Origin: Bacillota bacterium
Lineage (GTDB): Bacteria > Bacillota > Clostridia > Acetivibrionales > DTU013
Direction: 5' to 3'
Length of the DNA stretch: 64,000 nucleotides
NCBI GenBank assembly: GCA_023412665.1
Contig: JAEZCA010000016.1
Location: 6,940 to 70,939, forward strand
Shown here: one piece after another, positions 7,795-15,794 of the stretch
Layout: each line of letters begins with the position of its first letter
How positions within the stretch are numbered: the first letter of the stretch is position 1
Program-made: the position numbers and the translations under genes
Notes under the pieces: generated by a model
Told to the model about the DNA's origin: nothing
Seen by the model: only the letters and a program-made list of their open reading frames with translations
The model's database searches: none

Positions 7795-8727
7795 ATGAAG
7801 AAAGGGAAAGCCAAGAAAACGCAAAAAAAATATTTTTCTGTGGTTTTGGTACCTCATTCATCAAGCCATGTAAAGGTATTCAAATTCACATCCTTTTATG
7901 CAAAGCTGATAGCCTGCTTTGTCATACTGATTGCCATATTTGTCAGCAGCGGACTATACATATCCAGAATGCTTGAAGAGAACAAATCCCTGAAGCAGAA
8001 CATAAATGAGCTGTACAGCACGACCATCGAACAGAGCAAGCTCCTTGATTCAAGATCCGATGAGATCCAAAAGCTTCAGGATGAAAGCGCATCCTTCAAG
8101 GAAGTCGTAAATGATAAAATAGAGGAATTTACCGAAAGCTTCAACAAGATAACCGATCAATACCTGGAAGAACGCAGTCAGAAAATAAGCCGTTCCGGAG
8201 AAAGAAACGAAACGGAATTTACAAATGACATGCGGGATCTGAAGTCATCCCTTGACAGTCTCACCCAGCTTTACAGCAGATCCGGCCGTCCAAATGCTGA
8301 TTTGGATGCAGCTGAGGCAAAGATCGATGAATTCATGGAAACCATACCGACACTGTGGCCTGTTTCAGGTACGATCACCGACGAATTCGGCAACCGCAGG
8401 GATCCGTTCACCAGAAAGCTCAAGTTCCATACAGGTCTTGATATAGGCGCTGATTACGGAAAATCAATAAAAGCCGCGGCTGGCGGAAAGGTCATATCGG
8501 TCGATAATGTTTATGGCACAGGCAAAACTGTTAAAATCAGCCATGGAAATGGTATAACTACTTTATACGGGCATTGCTCCAAGATTCTCGTTAAGGAAGG
8601 ACAGACCGTAGAGAAGGGTGAAGTGATCGCAAAGGTTGGGAGCTCTGGCCGAAGTACAGGCCCCCATCTCCATTTGGAGGTTCTTATATACGGAACGCCT
8701 GTCGATCCGCTTCAATATCTGGAATAG
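7795..8727 (+). CDS. M23 (LytM) peptidoglycan endopeptidase, membrane anchored
   Basis: A 310-aa protein with a Lys-rich cytoplasmic N-terminus, one membrane helix at about 38-58 (LIACFVILIAIFVSSGLYI), a coiled coil at about 60-120 and a C-terminal M23 domain at about 185-305. The zinc ligands and catalytic residues are visible: FHTGLDIG (His and Asp), and GPHLHLEV with His291 and His293. It should cut peptide cross-links of the wall from the outer face of the membrane. It is followed 17 bases later by a bactofilin gene. M23 peptidase-bactofilin pairs are a known arrangement in bacteria where the cytoskeletal bactofilin positions the hydrolase to shape the cell. Confidence 0.92.
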   Translation: MKKGKAKKTQKKYFSVVLVPHSSSHVKVFKFTSFYAKLIACFVILIAIFVSSGLYISRMLEENKSLKQNINELYSTTIEQSKLLDSRSDEIQKLQDESASFKEVVNDKIEEFTESFNKITDQYLEERSQKISRSGERNETEFTNDMRDLKSSLDSLTQLYSRSGRPNADLDAAEAKIDEFMETIPTLWPVSGTITDEFGNRRDPFTRKLKFHTGLDIGADYGKSIKAAAGGKVISVDNVYGTGKTVKISHGNGITTLYGHCSKILVKEGQTVEKGEVIAKVGSSGRSTGPHLHLEVLIYGTPVDPLQYLE

Positions 8728-8744
8728 AAAGCAGGAGGTAAAGC

Positions 8745-9176
8745 ATGTTTAAAAAAAATACAAGCTTCCGTGAGGGCGTGGACACTCTTATAGGAAGCAC
8801 TTCCACATTTACAGGCAGTATTGAAGCAGATGGCACAGTCAGAGTCGACGGCAAGCTGATCGGTGATGTAAAGGTAACAGGCGACTGCTATGTAGGCAAC
8901 GAAGCCTCTGTACATGGAAATATCGAAGCCTCCAACGTACATCTAGCAGGCAAGGTAGAAGGCAATATAACTGCCAGGGGCTTATTGAAAATATTATCTA
9001 CCGCAAAGCTGTATGGCAATATCAAAATAAACAGCTTTGTTGCCGATGAGGGCGCCTTATTCCAGGGCAAGTGTGAAATGCTGGATACCACGGTTGATGA
9101 TAAGGGATTGGATAAACCCAGAAAAAGCAGTAAAAAGAGAAGCCAATATGAGGACCCGGACGAGGAAATTAAATAA
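8745..9176 (+). CDS. Bactofilin family cytoskeletal protein
   Basis: A 143-aa polymer-forming protein (DUF583). The central beta-helix is recognisable from repeated short strands: STFTGSIEADGTVRVDGKLIGDV, then SVHGNIEASNVHLAGKVEGNI and LYGNIKINSFVADEGALFQG. N-terminal and C-terminal tails are disordered, the C-terminal one charged (SSKKRSQYEDPDEE). A strong GGAGG precedes the ATG. Bactofilins assemble nucleotide-free filaments on the inner membrane face. Together with the upstream endopeptidase it probably acts in local wall remodelling or shape. Confidence 0.92.
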   Translation: MFKKNTSFREGVDTLIGSTSTFTGSIEADGTVRVDGKLIGDVKVTGDCYVGNEASVHGNIEASNVHLAGKVEGNITARGLLKILSTAKLYGNIKINSFVADEGALFQGKCEMLDTTVDDKGLDKPRKSSKKRSQYEDPDEEIK

Positions 9177-9253
9177 GCCGGTCTGGAGAATGCTTTTACA
9201 ACGTATCGGCTAATACCGATAAATCAATATATAATGGTTTTCCCGATACGGTC

Positions 9254-9412
9254 CTATAGACCAAGTAATTCAATTATATTTAATTGAGTGAACAGATAGA
9301 CAATACATATTATCAGTAAAGTGATGGCAAGGCGGAGCAGCGTACGGATCCTATTAATGTTCCGCTTTTTTATATACCACCACCTGCGGTACAGTCTGCT
9401 GCTTCTGAACAT
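9254..9412 (-). CDS. Small basic single-pass membrane protein (52 aa)
   Basis: A short gene supported by AGGAGG six to seven bases before its ATG. The product starts MFRSSRLYRRWWYIKKRN, with ten Arg/Lys in the first 25 residues, followed by one membrane helix (LRLAITLLIICIVYLF) and a short C-terminus (TQLNIIELLGL). The positive-inside rule puts the N-terminus in the cytoplasm. It lies convergent to the bactofilin gene in what would otherwise be a 400-base gap. A small inverted repeat (TATCGG, six bases, CCGATA, 9204-9221) lies after its stop. I do not recognise a family; it could also be the intact head of a decayed longer membrane gene. Confidence 0.5.
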   Translation of the reverse strand: MFRSSRLYRRWWYIKKRNINRIRTLLRLAITLLIICIVYLFTQLNIIELLGL

Positions 9413-9579
9413 GGAAGCACCTCCTGTTCATATGCCGGTCCGGCTCAAAAGGAGTATTGGCAGAACTCGCATCATTTCCGTGCCGGAAACACAACCATCC
9501 CGATATAGTATGCAGAAGGTGGTTTTTTGGTTACACTATTGAAAGTATCATATAAAATTTTTTCGCCGGAGCAGAGCCC

Positions 9580-10044
9580 TCACTTCCAATTGAAGTTTTT
9601 CAAAATCTCAACTGACATATACCGTTTCAAAGCTGATTCGGCTTGCAGGTATACATCCTCCAAAAACAGCTTGTAAAGGGCATCATCTTCAATAAGGTAC
9701 TTGCTGTCCAATAAACGATCGATCAGGCTGCCGATCTTCTTCTGTATCTCTCTGTCCTCAAGCACCTTCATATTCCTGTCCTTTGCGATGACGAGCCTGA
9801 GCAGCGAAGGTACCTTGACTGCAGGGGCTTCATTCTCCTGTTCGATTCCAAACAGTTCATCGATATCAATATCGAGCTCGTTTATGATCCTTAAAATCAA
9901 TTCAAGGTTAGGATTGGTTTTTCTCCCGTTTTCCAGCTGAGAAAGGTATCCCGGTGAAATTCCTGCCTGTTTCGCGAAATCCACCAGCGATATATTCAAT
10001 TCTTCTCTTCTTGCTTTGATAATCTCTCCTACCTTAATCTGCAA
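9580..10044 (-). CDS. XRE-family helix-turn-helix regulator
   Basis: A 154-aa protein with an N-terminal Cro/CI-type helix-turn-helix (VGEIIKARREELNISLVDFAKQAG, then SPGYLSQLENGRKTNP). The C-terminal half of about 85 residues is helical, of unknown role, and ends with NFNWK. I chose the TTG at 10044 because AAGGGGTGG lies just upstream, at usual spacing; a GTG three codons earlier overlaps that site. It is monocistronic, upstream of and divergent from the penicillin-binding protein gene. Targets are unknown. Confidence 0.85.
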   Translation of the reverse strand: MQIKVGEIIKARREELNISLVDFAKQAGISPGYLSQLENGRKTNPNLELILRIINELDIDIDELFGIEQENEAPAVKVPSLLRLVIAKDRNMKVLEDREIQKKIGSLIDRLLDSKYLIEDDALYKLFLEDVYLQAESALKRYMSVEILKNFNWK

Positions 10045-10267
10045 AGCAACCACCCCTTACTGGTTCATTCGTGGAACGGCAAATTCTGTTTGAAACTACA
10101 TACTATCATTTTATATAATTAGCAAAAATAATACAATAAAAATGATAAGCTCCGGGATAATCTTTGGGCTAAAGAAGACAGGAGGATGGCCGAATTGATA
10201 ATTCATAGACTGCAAGTGCTGCAGATACGACCGGATCACGCAGCCTATCGTAAATTTCCTCACCGGT

Positions 10268-10297
10268 TTTACAGCATTGTTATATATATGCTATAAT
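10268..10297 (+). promoter_or_regulatory. SigmaA-type promoter for the penicillin-binding protein gene
   Basis: TTTACA (10268-10273), an 18-base spacer, TATAAT (10292-10297), about 130 bases before the start codon. The rest of the 380-base gap between the XRE gene and this start is AT-rich and shows no convincing gene. Confidence 0.6.
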
Positions 10298-10427
10298 AAA
10301 TGAGCATTTGTGAATCGTAAATCTGAAGATTGGTGAATTTGCGGATTGGAACCAATAATACCGCAAAACAGTCTAAACTATAAAAGTACAGGTTTTTGCA
10401 TGTATACAAAAACAGAGGAGGACATAC

Positions 10428-13001
10428 ATGAAGCCCAGCAAGAAGTCTGCTGACAGCACAGCAGTCAAAAAACCGAAAAAAGCAAAAAAACATTCATTCA
10501 TAAAGAAGTTCATATTGACCTTTATACTTTGCCTAATAATATTCGTCCTTGCGATAGGCTCTGCTATGGCGGGGCTTGTCGGCGGAGCCGTCTATGGGTA
10601 CATCAAGACCTCAAAACCGATCACTGAGGAGCAGCTGATAGCAAAGGCCTCGAACCGGACCACCTTCATATATGACGCAAAGGGAAACGTCATACAGAAG
10701 CTGACCGGCAGGGATAATATGGACAGTGAACCGATTACGGACAAAGAAGTCCCCGAATACCTGAAGGACGCAATAATAGCCATTGAGGACGAGCGTTTTG
10801 AAACCCATCCCGGAGTAGACATACAGGGCGTTATAAACGCAGGCCTGGGGTTTGTCAAAAGCATAATCACAGGCAGCAACTCAAAGTCCCGCGGCGGCAG
10901 TACAATAACACAGCAGGTCGTCAAAAATATAACCGGCGACGACAGGCGTTCAATAGAACGAAAGGTACAGGAAGGCTATGCTGCCATTCTGCTTGAGCAA
11001 AAGCTGGAGAAGTGGCAGATACTTGAGCTCTACATGAACCTTGGATATTGGGGCAACAGCTGTACAGGCGTCCAGTCAGCTTCAAAAAAATATTTTGGAA
11101 AACCGGTAAGCGAGCTATCACTGGCGCAATGTGCTCTCCTGGCTGGTATAACAAATTCTCCCGGCAAATACAATCCATTTACCGAAACCGGACGCAAAAA
11201 CGCAAAGGAACGTCAGGAGATCATACTTTCACTGATGCTCAAGCAAGGAAAGATAACACAGGCCGAATATGATCAGGCAATAAAGGAAGACCTGAAGTAT
11301 ATCCCGAAATCCAGCTCGCAGAAGGTCGTAAGCGTCCAGAGCTACTTTGTGGATCAGGTCATAGTGGATGTCAGGAAGGCATTGATGGAACAGATGAACA
11401 TATCTGCCACAATGGCCAACTATATGATATATGGCGGAGGTCTTGAGATCCATACAACAATGGATCCGAAAATACAGGCCGATATGGATTCTGTATTTCT
11501 TGACGACACATACTTCCCGCTGGTGAATGAGACAGCAAAGAGGCAGATGGAGCATCCACAGGCCGCAATGGCTATTATAGACGTGCAAAATGGCCATGTT
11601 AAGGCGCTGTATGGCGGTTATGGAAAAAAAGAAGCAAGCAATACTCTGAACAGAGCTTCCTCCTCACTGATGAAAAGGCAGCCCGGTTCTACTGCCAAGC
11701 CGATCACAACATATGCCCCCGCTATTGATATGAAAGTGATAACGGCTGCAACAGTAATAGACGATAAGCCTCAATATATGCTGACGGGTAAAGACTCCGA
11801 GCGAGAGTACCCGACAAACTACGATAACAAGCATGACGGTCTCACAACAGCCCGTAATGCTATAAAGAACTCGGTTAACACTGTAGCTGCAAGGATATGG
11901 CGAGACTATCTCGGTGCAGACAATTCCATAGAGTACCTCAAAAAGGTAGGAATCGACAGAGAGAAGGAAAAATACATCTCACTTGTCATGGGTGGATGGG
12001 AGCAGGGCATCAATCCGCTTCAGCTGGCAGCATCATATGTTCCATTTGCCCATGAAGGTATTTATTACGAACCTACCACCTTTACACTGGTAAAAGACAG
12101 CAATGGTACTGAATTGATAAACAAGAAAGCTCCCGATTTCAATATTGCATACAGCGAGCAGACGGCATTCATTATGACTGACATGCTGCAGGAGGTTACC
12201 AAAGGACGTACCTCTACCTACCCCCACTCAGGAACAGCCGTGACCAATGTAAACCCAGAAAAGATAGGCATGCCGGTAGCCGCCAAGACGGGAACCACAC
12301 AGAGCAATATCGACAAATGGCTGGTAGGGTATACTCCCTATTATTCCGCAGCCGTATGGTATGGATATGATAATTCGGGAGCTGAGCCCATACCCGTGAA
12401 AACTGAGGAAATGTACCAGGCCCATAAGATATTTACCGCTGTAATGGCAAAAGTGCACGAGGGACTTCCAAAAAAGGAATTCAACGAAATGCCTGCCGAC
12501 ATAGTTAAAAAGTCGATATGCATTTACTCCGGAAAGCTGGCAACAGACCTTTGCAAGCACGACCCCAGAGGCAATGCCACTGTCTATGAATATTTTATCA
12601 AGGGAACTGAACCAAGGGACGATGATCCGTGTACTCTCCATGTGGAAGCACAGGTCTGTACGGAGAGTCAGGACACCCAGAAGCGCAATCTGCTTGCAGG
12701 CCCATATTGCCCAGCCGACAAGGTGGTATCGAAGGTTTTCATTCAGCGTGATCCGCCATATTTGCCTGAAAAGCCCAACGAGAAGGAACCGAAGGATGTG
12801 GTCTATGAGCTGCCTGCAGGAGAATTCTGCACAGTGCATGGAGCACCTCCGGAACCGGAAACCCCAAAGCTTGACGATATATTTGACTGGCTGTGGCCGA
12901 TTGGAAACGATCAGAACAGCAATCCCGACAACGCAAATCCAAATTCGGGCGGTGAACAGGACAGTACTCATGAATTGGACACTGCAATACCATTAGAGTA
13001 G
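10428..13001 (+). CDS. ponA: Class A penicillin-binding protein (PBP1A family)
   Basis: An 857-aa bifunctional murein synthase. A Lys-rich cytoplasmic tail is followed by a membrane helix at about 28-55. The GT51 glycosyltransferase domain follows, with EDERFETHPGVD (catalytic Glu), GGSTITQQVVKN and a later YMNLGYWG segment. The transpeptidase domain carries the active Ser in PGSTAKP, SVN in KNSVNTVAA and the KTGTT triad. The C-terminus is Pro/Asn-rich and disordered. The gene has a strong GAGGAGG site. Length and motif set are normal for clostridial PBP1A. A strong terminator follows immediately. Confidence 0.95.
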   Translation: MKPSKKSADSTAVKKPKKAKKHSFIKKFILTFILCLIIFVLAIGSAMAGLVGGAVYGYIKTSKPITEEQLIAKASNRTTFIYDAKGNVIQKLTGRDNMDSEPITDKEVPEYLKDAIIAIEDERFETHPGVDIQGVINAGLGFVKSIITGSNSKSRGGSTITQQVVKNITGDDRRSIERKVQEGYAAILLEQKLEKWQILELYMNLGYWGNSCTGVQSASKKYFGKPVSELSLAQCALLAGITNSPGKYNPFTETGRKNAKERQEIILSLMLKQGKITQAEYDQAIKEDLKYIPKSSSQKVVSVQSYFVDQVIVDVRKALMEQMNISATMANYMIYGGGLEIHTTMDPKIQADMDSVFLDDTYFPLVNETAKRQMEHPQAAMAIIDVQNGHVKALYGGYGKKEASNTLNRASSSLMKRQPGSTAKPITTYAPAIDMKVITAATVIDDKPQYMLTGKDSEREYPTNYDNKHDGLTTARNAIKNSVNTVAARIWRDYLGADNSIEYLKKVGIDREKEKYISLVMGGWEQGINPLQLAASYVPFAHEGIYYEPTTFTLVKDSNGTELINKKAPDFNIAYSEQTAFIMTDMLQEVTKGRTSTYPHSGTAVTNVNPEKIGMPVAAKTGTTQSNIDKWLVGYTPYYSAAVWYGYDNSGAEPIPVKTEEMYQAHKIFTAVMAKVHEGLPKKEFNEMPADIVKKSICIYSGKLATDLCKHDPRGNATVYEYFIKGTEPRDDDPCTLHVEAQVCTESQDTQKRNLLAGPYCPADKVVSKVFIQRDPPYLPEKPNEKEPKDVVYELPAGEFCTVHGAPPEPETPKLDDIFDWLWPIGNDQNSNPDNANPNSGGEQDSTHELDTAIPLE

Positions 13002-13013
13002 AATAAGCATATA

Positions 13014-13046
13014 AAAACCGCAGGAATTATCAATTCCTGCGGTTTT
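13014..13046. terminator. Bidirectional terminator between ponA and proB
   Basis: A perfect 15-bp stem (AAAACCGCAGGAATT / AATTCCTGCGGTTTT) with a three-base loop. It serves two convergent genes, each strand giving a T run. Confidence 0.9.
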
Positions 13047-13075
13047 ACATTTCCCATTCGTTTTCACTGCACCAT

Positions 13076-13897
13076 TCATATGGTCTTTCCAACAAAAAGC
13101 GTTCCTGTATCATTTCCTTCAATAATGGAAAGAACATTTACCGGGTTAGCTCCATTTGCCAGCACCATATCGATACCATGCTCATTTGCCAGTCTGGCTG
13201 CCGCTATCTTGGTGATCATTCCTCCGGTCCCCCGCCTGGTGCCTGCGCCCCCGGCACACATTTCGATCTCGGGTGTTATGGAATGGATTATAGACAATTT
13301 GTGGACATCCCGGTTCTTATGAGGGTCGCCGTCACAGAATCCATCTATATCCGAGAGGATGACCAGCAGATCTGCCTTGACAAGTATCGCCACTATGGCC
13401 GATAGAGTATCGTTGTCGCCGAAAACCCTCTTCTCTCCATATTCTATTTCATCTATAGAAACCGAGTCGTTTTCATTTACAACAGGAACAATACCGTATT
13501 CCAGCAAGGTCTCAAATGTATTGATGACATTCTGACGTGTATGCTCCTCCTCCACTACATCGCGGGTAAGCAGGATCTGTCCGACGGTATGTCCATACTC
13601 TGAAAAGAACTTACTGTATATATGCATCAGCTCGCATTGGCCGACTGCAGCCACAGCCTGTTTTCCCCTTACTGTCTGCGGCTTCTCCTTAAGCTTAAGC
13701 TTCCCGACTCCTACTCCGATAGCTCCCGACGATACCAGGACCACCTCTTTGTCCTGATTGAGCAAGTCCGACAGGACCATCGCCAGCTTGTCGATCCTCG
13801 TAAAATTGACCTTGCCGTTTTCATATGTCAGCGTCGATGTTCCGACCTTCACAACTATTCTTTTAGCCTGCCTTAGCTTTTCTCTTTCACCTGTCAT
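13076..13897 (-). CDS. proB: Glutamate 5-kinase
   Basis: A 273-aa enzyme that phosphorylates glutamate as the first step of proline synthesis. It has the amino-acid kinase fold: IVVKVGTSTLT near the N-terminus, VLVSSGAIGVGVGKL, NENDSVSIDEIEYGEKRVFGDNDTLSA, then ILSDIDGFCDGDP and GGMITKIAAA. It ends after the kinase domain and has no C-terminal PUA domain, so it is the short form found in many Firmicutes. Normally proB is next to proA; here proA is at 24.6 kb, on the opposite strand. Confidence 0.95.
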   Translation of the reverse strand: MTGEREKLRQAKRIVVKVGTSTLTYENGKVNFTRIDKLAMVLSDLLNQDKEVVLVSSGAIGVGVGKLKLKEKPQTVRGKQAVAAVGQCELMHIYSKFFSEYGHTVGQILLTRDVVEEEHTRQNVINTFETLLEYGIVPVVNENDSVSIDEIEYGEKRVFGDNDTLSAIVAILVKADLLVILSDIDGFCDGDPHKNRDVHKLSIIHSITPEIEMCAGGAGTRRGTGGMITKIAAARLANEHGIDMVLANGANPVNVLSIIEGNDTGTLFVGKTI

Positions 13898-13929
13898 TCA
13901 TATTACTCCCTGTTGGATATACTTTATTA

Positions 13930-13959
13930 ACACTTTAACACATTAAAACACATTAATTC
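13930..13959. repeat. Three tandem 10-bp units upstream of proB
   Basis: AACACTTTAA, CACATTAAAA and CACATTAATT stand in register just upstream of the proB start (minus-strand sense TTAATGTGTT-like). The 10-bp period puts the units on one helix face. An inverted repeat AAGAAAATTTTC / GAAAATTTTCTT follows at 13961-13992 and may end the AraC-type gene or act as an operator. Confidence 0.4.
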
Positions 13960-14004
13960 AAAGAAAATTTTCGGTTTATAGAAAATTTTCTTACATCAGC
14001 AGTC

Positions 14005-15654
14005 TCACACATTATTATTTTCTGCTGCAGTTTCCGAATTTTTTATCGGTGTAGCTTCTGGTGTCGTTCCAGCTGTTATTTCAGGCATTGCATCCGGTGC
14101 CGTTTCCGCCCGCGCCTCATCATTTGAGATCATGCTTGATATTTTCAATGCCAGCCGGTACTCTCCCGGAGATATATTCATATATTTTTTAAAGAAACGT
14201 ATATAGCTCTGTTCATTATTATAGCCTATCTTTAGAGCTACATCCCTGACCGTCATGCCCGAACGCTTCAGAAGCTCCTTTGATTCATCGATCCGTTTAC
14301 GGTTTATGTAATTGGTTATATTATCACAGGTTTCATCCTTAAAAACCTTCCTCATATGTGAATAGCTAATGCCCGCATGTTCTGCTATCATGTTTATATC
14401 TATATCCTTTTTATAATTTTTGTTTATATAATCTATCGCTATTTCAAAATAGCTTTTATTCATTCTATGATCATACTCAGCTATATTTTGCTCTATGTTC
14501 AGCTTTTCGGCGTTCTTTTCCTTTTTGCTCTTTTCTATTAGTGCGCAAAGCCTGTCCCCTTCCTTGACCAGGGCGTCAAAAGCGTTTGCGAGTATAACGG
14601 CTTCATTATCCGTATCCTCGTTATCACCACAGCTTACATACAAGCTGCTTTTTTCCTTTATATCACCAACCAGCTTCTTCAGCGGGGCTGCAATTTTCCT
14701 GGAAACCAGGTAAGATGCCACGATGCCTGCCGCGATCAAAATAACGCATACAATAAATGCCCTTAAGACAACACTGTTCATCTTGCCCATAAGCACTGCC
14801 ATGGGAAATATCCCTATATAAGTCCAATCATTGAATTCATCCTTATAATATGTAATCAATTGCTTCTCATCGCCGGAATAATAAACAATATAGCCTTCTT
14901 GATCCTCCCTGCCCAGAATGTCATTCATATAGCTGTCCATCAGCTTATGTCCTATCTTCTCTTCATCAATATGTGATATTACATATCCATTCGAATCCAC
15001 AATCGTTATGTATCCTTCAGTTAATATACTATTGGTGTTTATCAGGTCCCTGAGTTCACTTTCACGCAGATTGAATATCATTGTTCCGTCAACTGTTGTA
15101 GTATATGGAGTAAACATATAAAAGAAGGTTATTACTCTATCAGTGCCGCCAATGGTTCTTGTGAGCATCCATCCGGGTTTTGACCTGTATTCCCTGAACT
15201 CAAGGTAATCATTGATCCAATCCCTGTCATAAAAATCTGCCAGTTTTGAAATATTCCGGTTTGAGGATACCACAAAATCAACACCCTCCGGAACTAGATA
15301 TATGGAGTGGAGGATATTGTTTGCTCCGGCGAGATTTTCTATGGCATCCTGCAGCTGATAAAAAAATGTTATTCCATCCGGGCTGTCAAGAATATCGTCA
15401 TAATTCTTGATATCGCTCAATGAGTCCAGTCCGCCATCCAATGTTATCCTGAGCGCATCCAAATATATGTTTTCCGCCAGCATTTCTGTAATATTGCTGG
15501 CGACCTTCAGCTTACCGATATATGACCTGCTTATTTCATTTTCTGAATAGCTCATAAGCTCAAAGCTCAGCAGGGCGACAATTATCACCATCGGTATAGC
15601 TGCAAAAAGGGTTATTGAAGTAAAGAAATTGAAAAAAAGCGATTTCTTTTTCAT
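14005..15654 (-). CDS. Membrane-anchored AraC-family regulator with extracellular sensor
   Basis: A 549-aa one-component sensor-regulator. Membrane helix 1 lies at about 8-30, followed by an extracytoplasmic dCache-like domain of about 260 residues and helix 2 near 295-315 (AFIVCVILIAAGIVASYLV). A linker and a C-terminal AraC/XylS double helix-turn-helix (IAEHAGISYSHMRKVFKDE, DVALKIGYNNEQSYIRFFKKYMNISPGEYR) complete it. Relatives (YesS/YtdP type) sit beside LplA-LplB-YtcP sugar transporters and activate them in response to an external sugar. Oddity: about 45 residues rich in Ala, Glu, Pro and Thr follow the DNA-binding domain, where the family usually ends. It is the last gene of the leftward cluster, after a terminator, so it probably has its own promoter. 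Confidence 0.88.
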   Translation of the reverse strand: MKKKSLFFNFFTSITLFAAIPMVIIVALLSFELMSYSENEISRSYIGKLKVASNITEMLAENIYLDALRITLDGGLDSLSDIKNYDDILDSPDGITFFYQLQDAIENLAGANNILHSIYLVPEGVDFVVSSNRNISKLADFYDRDWINDYLEFREYRSKPGWMLTRTIGGTDRVITFFYMFTPYTTTVDGTMIFNLRESELRDLINTNSILTEGYITIVDSNGYVISHIDEEKIGHKLMDSYMNDILGREDQEGYIVYYSGDEKQLITYYKDEFNDWTYIGIFPMAVLMGKMNSVVLRAFIVCVILIAAGIVASYLVSRKIAAPLKKLVGDIKEKSSLYVSCGDNEDTDNEAVILANAFDALVKEGDRLCALIEKSKKEKNAEKLNIEQNIAEYDHRMNKSYFEIAIDYINKNYKKDIDINMIAEHAGISYSHMRKVFKDETCDNITNYINRKRIDESKELLKRSGMTVRDVALKIGYNNEQSYIRFFKKYMNISPGEYRLALKISSMISNDEARAETAPDAMPEITAGTTPEATPIKNSETAAENNNV

Positions 15655-15745
15655 AAAGACACCTGAATGTTTTATGTGTTAATAATATCATATTTTGTAT
15701 ATGCATACAATTAAATGAAACCTCTGTTTCCATATCAGTTTATAA

Positions 15746-15775
15746 AAAAACCGGAGTGCTGCCACTCCGGTTTTT
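15746..15775. terminator. Terminator after the solute-binding protein gene
   Basis: A perfect 13-bp stem (AAAAACCGGAGTG / CACTCCGGTTTTT) with a four-base loop, ending the leftward transporter transcript. Confidence 0.85.
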
Positions 15776-15794
15776 ATGGAAATCATACCATAGC

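Noticed and set aside
9321..9542. A 73-aa rightward frame in the gap after bactofilin
   Set aside because: It has no ribosome binding site and lies over the better supported leftward 52-aa gene, whose start signal and membrane helix are clear.
10195..10296. A 33-aa open frame before ponA (TTG with AGGAGG upstream)
   Set aside because: The product (MIIHRLQVLQIRPDHAAYRK...) looks random, the ponA promoter overlaps its end, and an ATG touches the AGGAGG at impossible spacing.
12228..12971. A 247-aa leftward frame within ponA
   Set aside because: It is the complement of a secure penicillin-binding protein gene and shows no motif or start signal.
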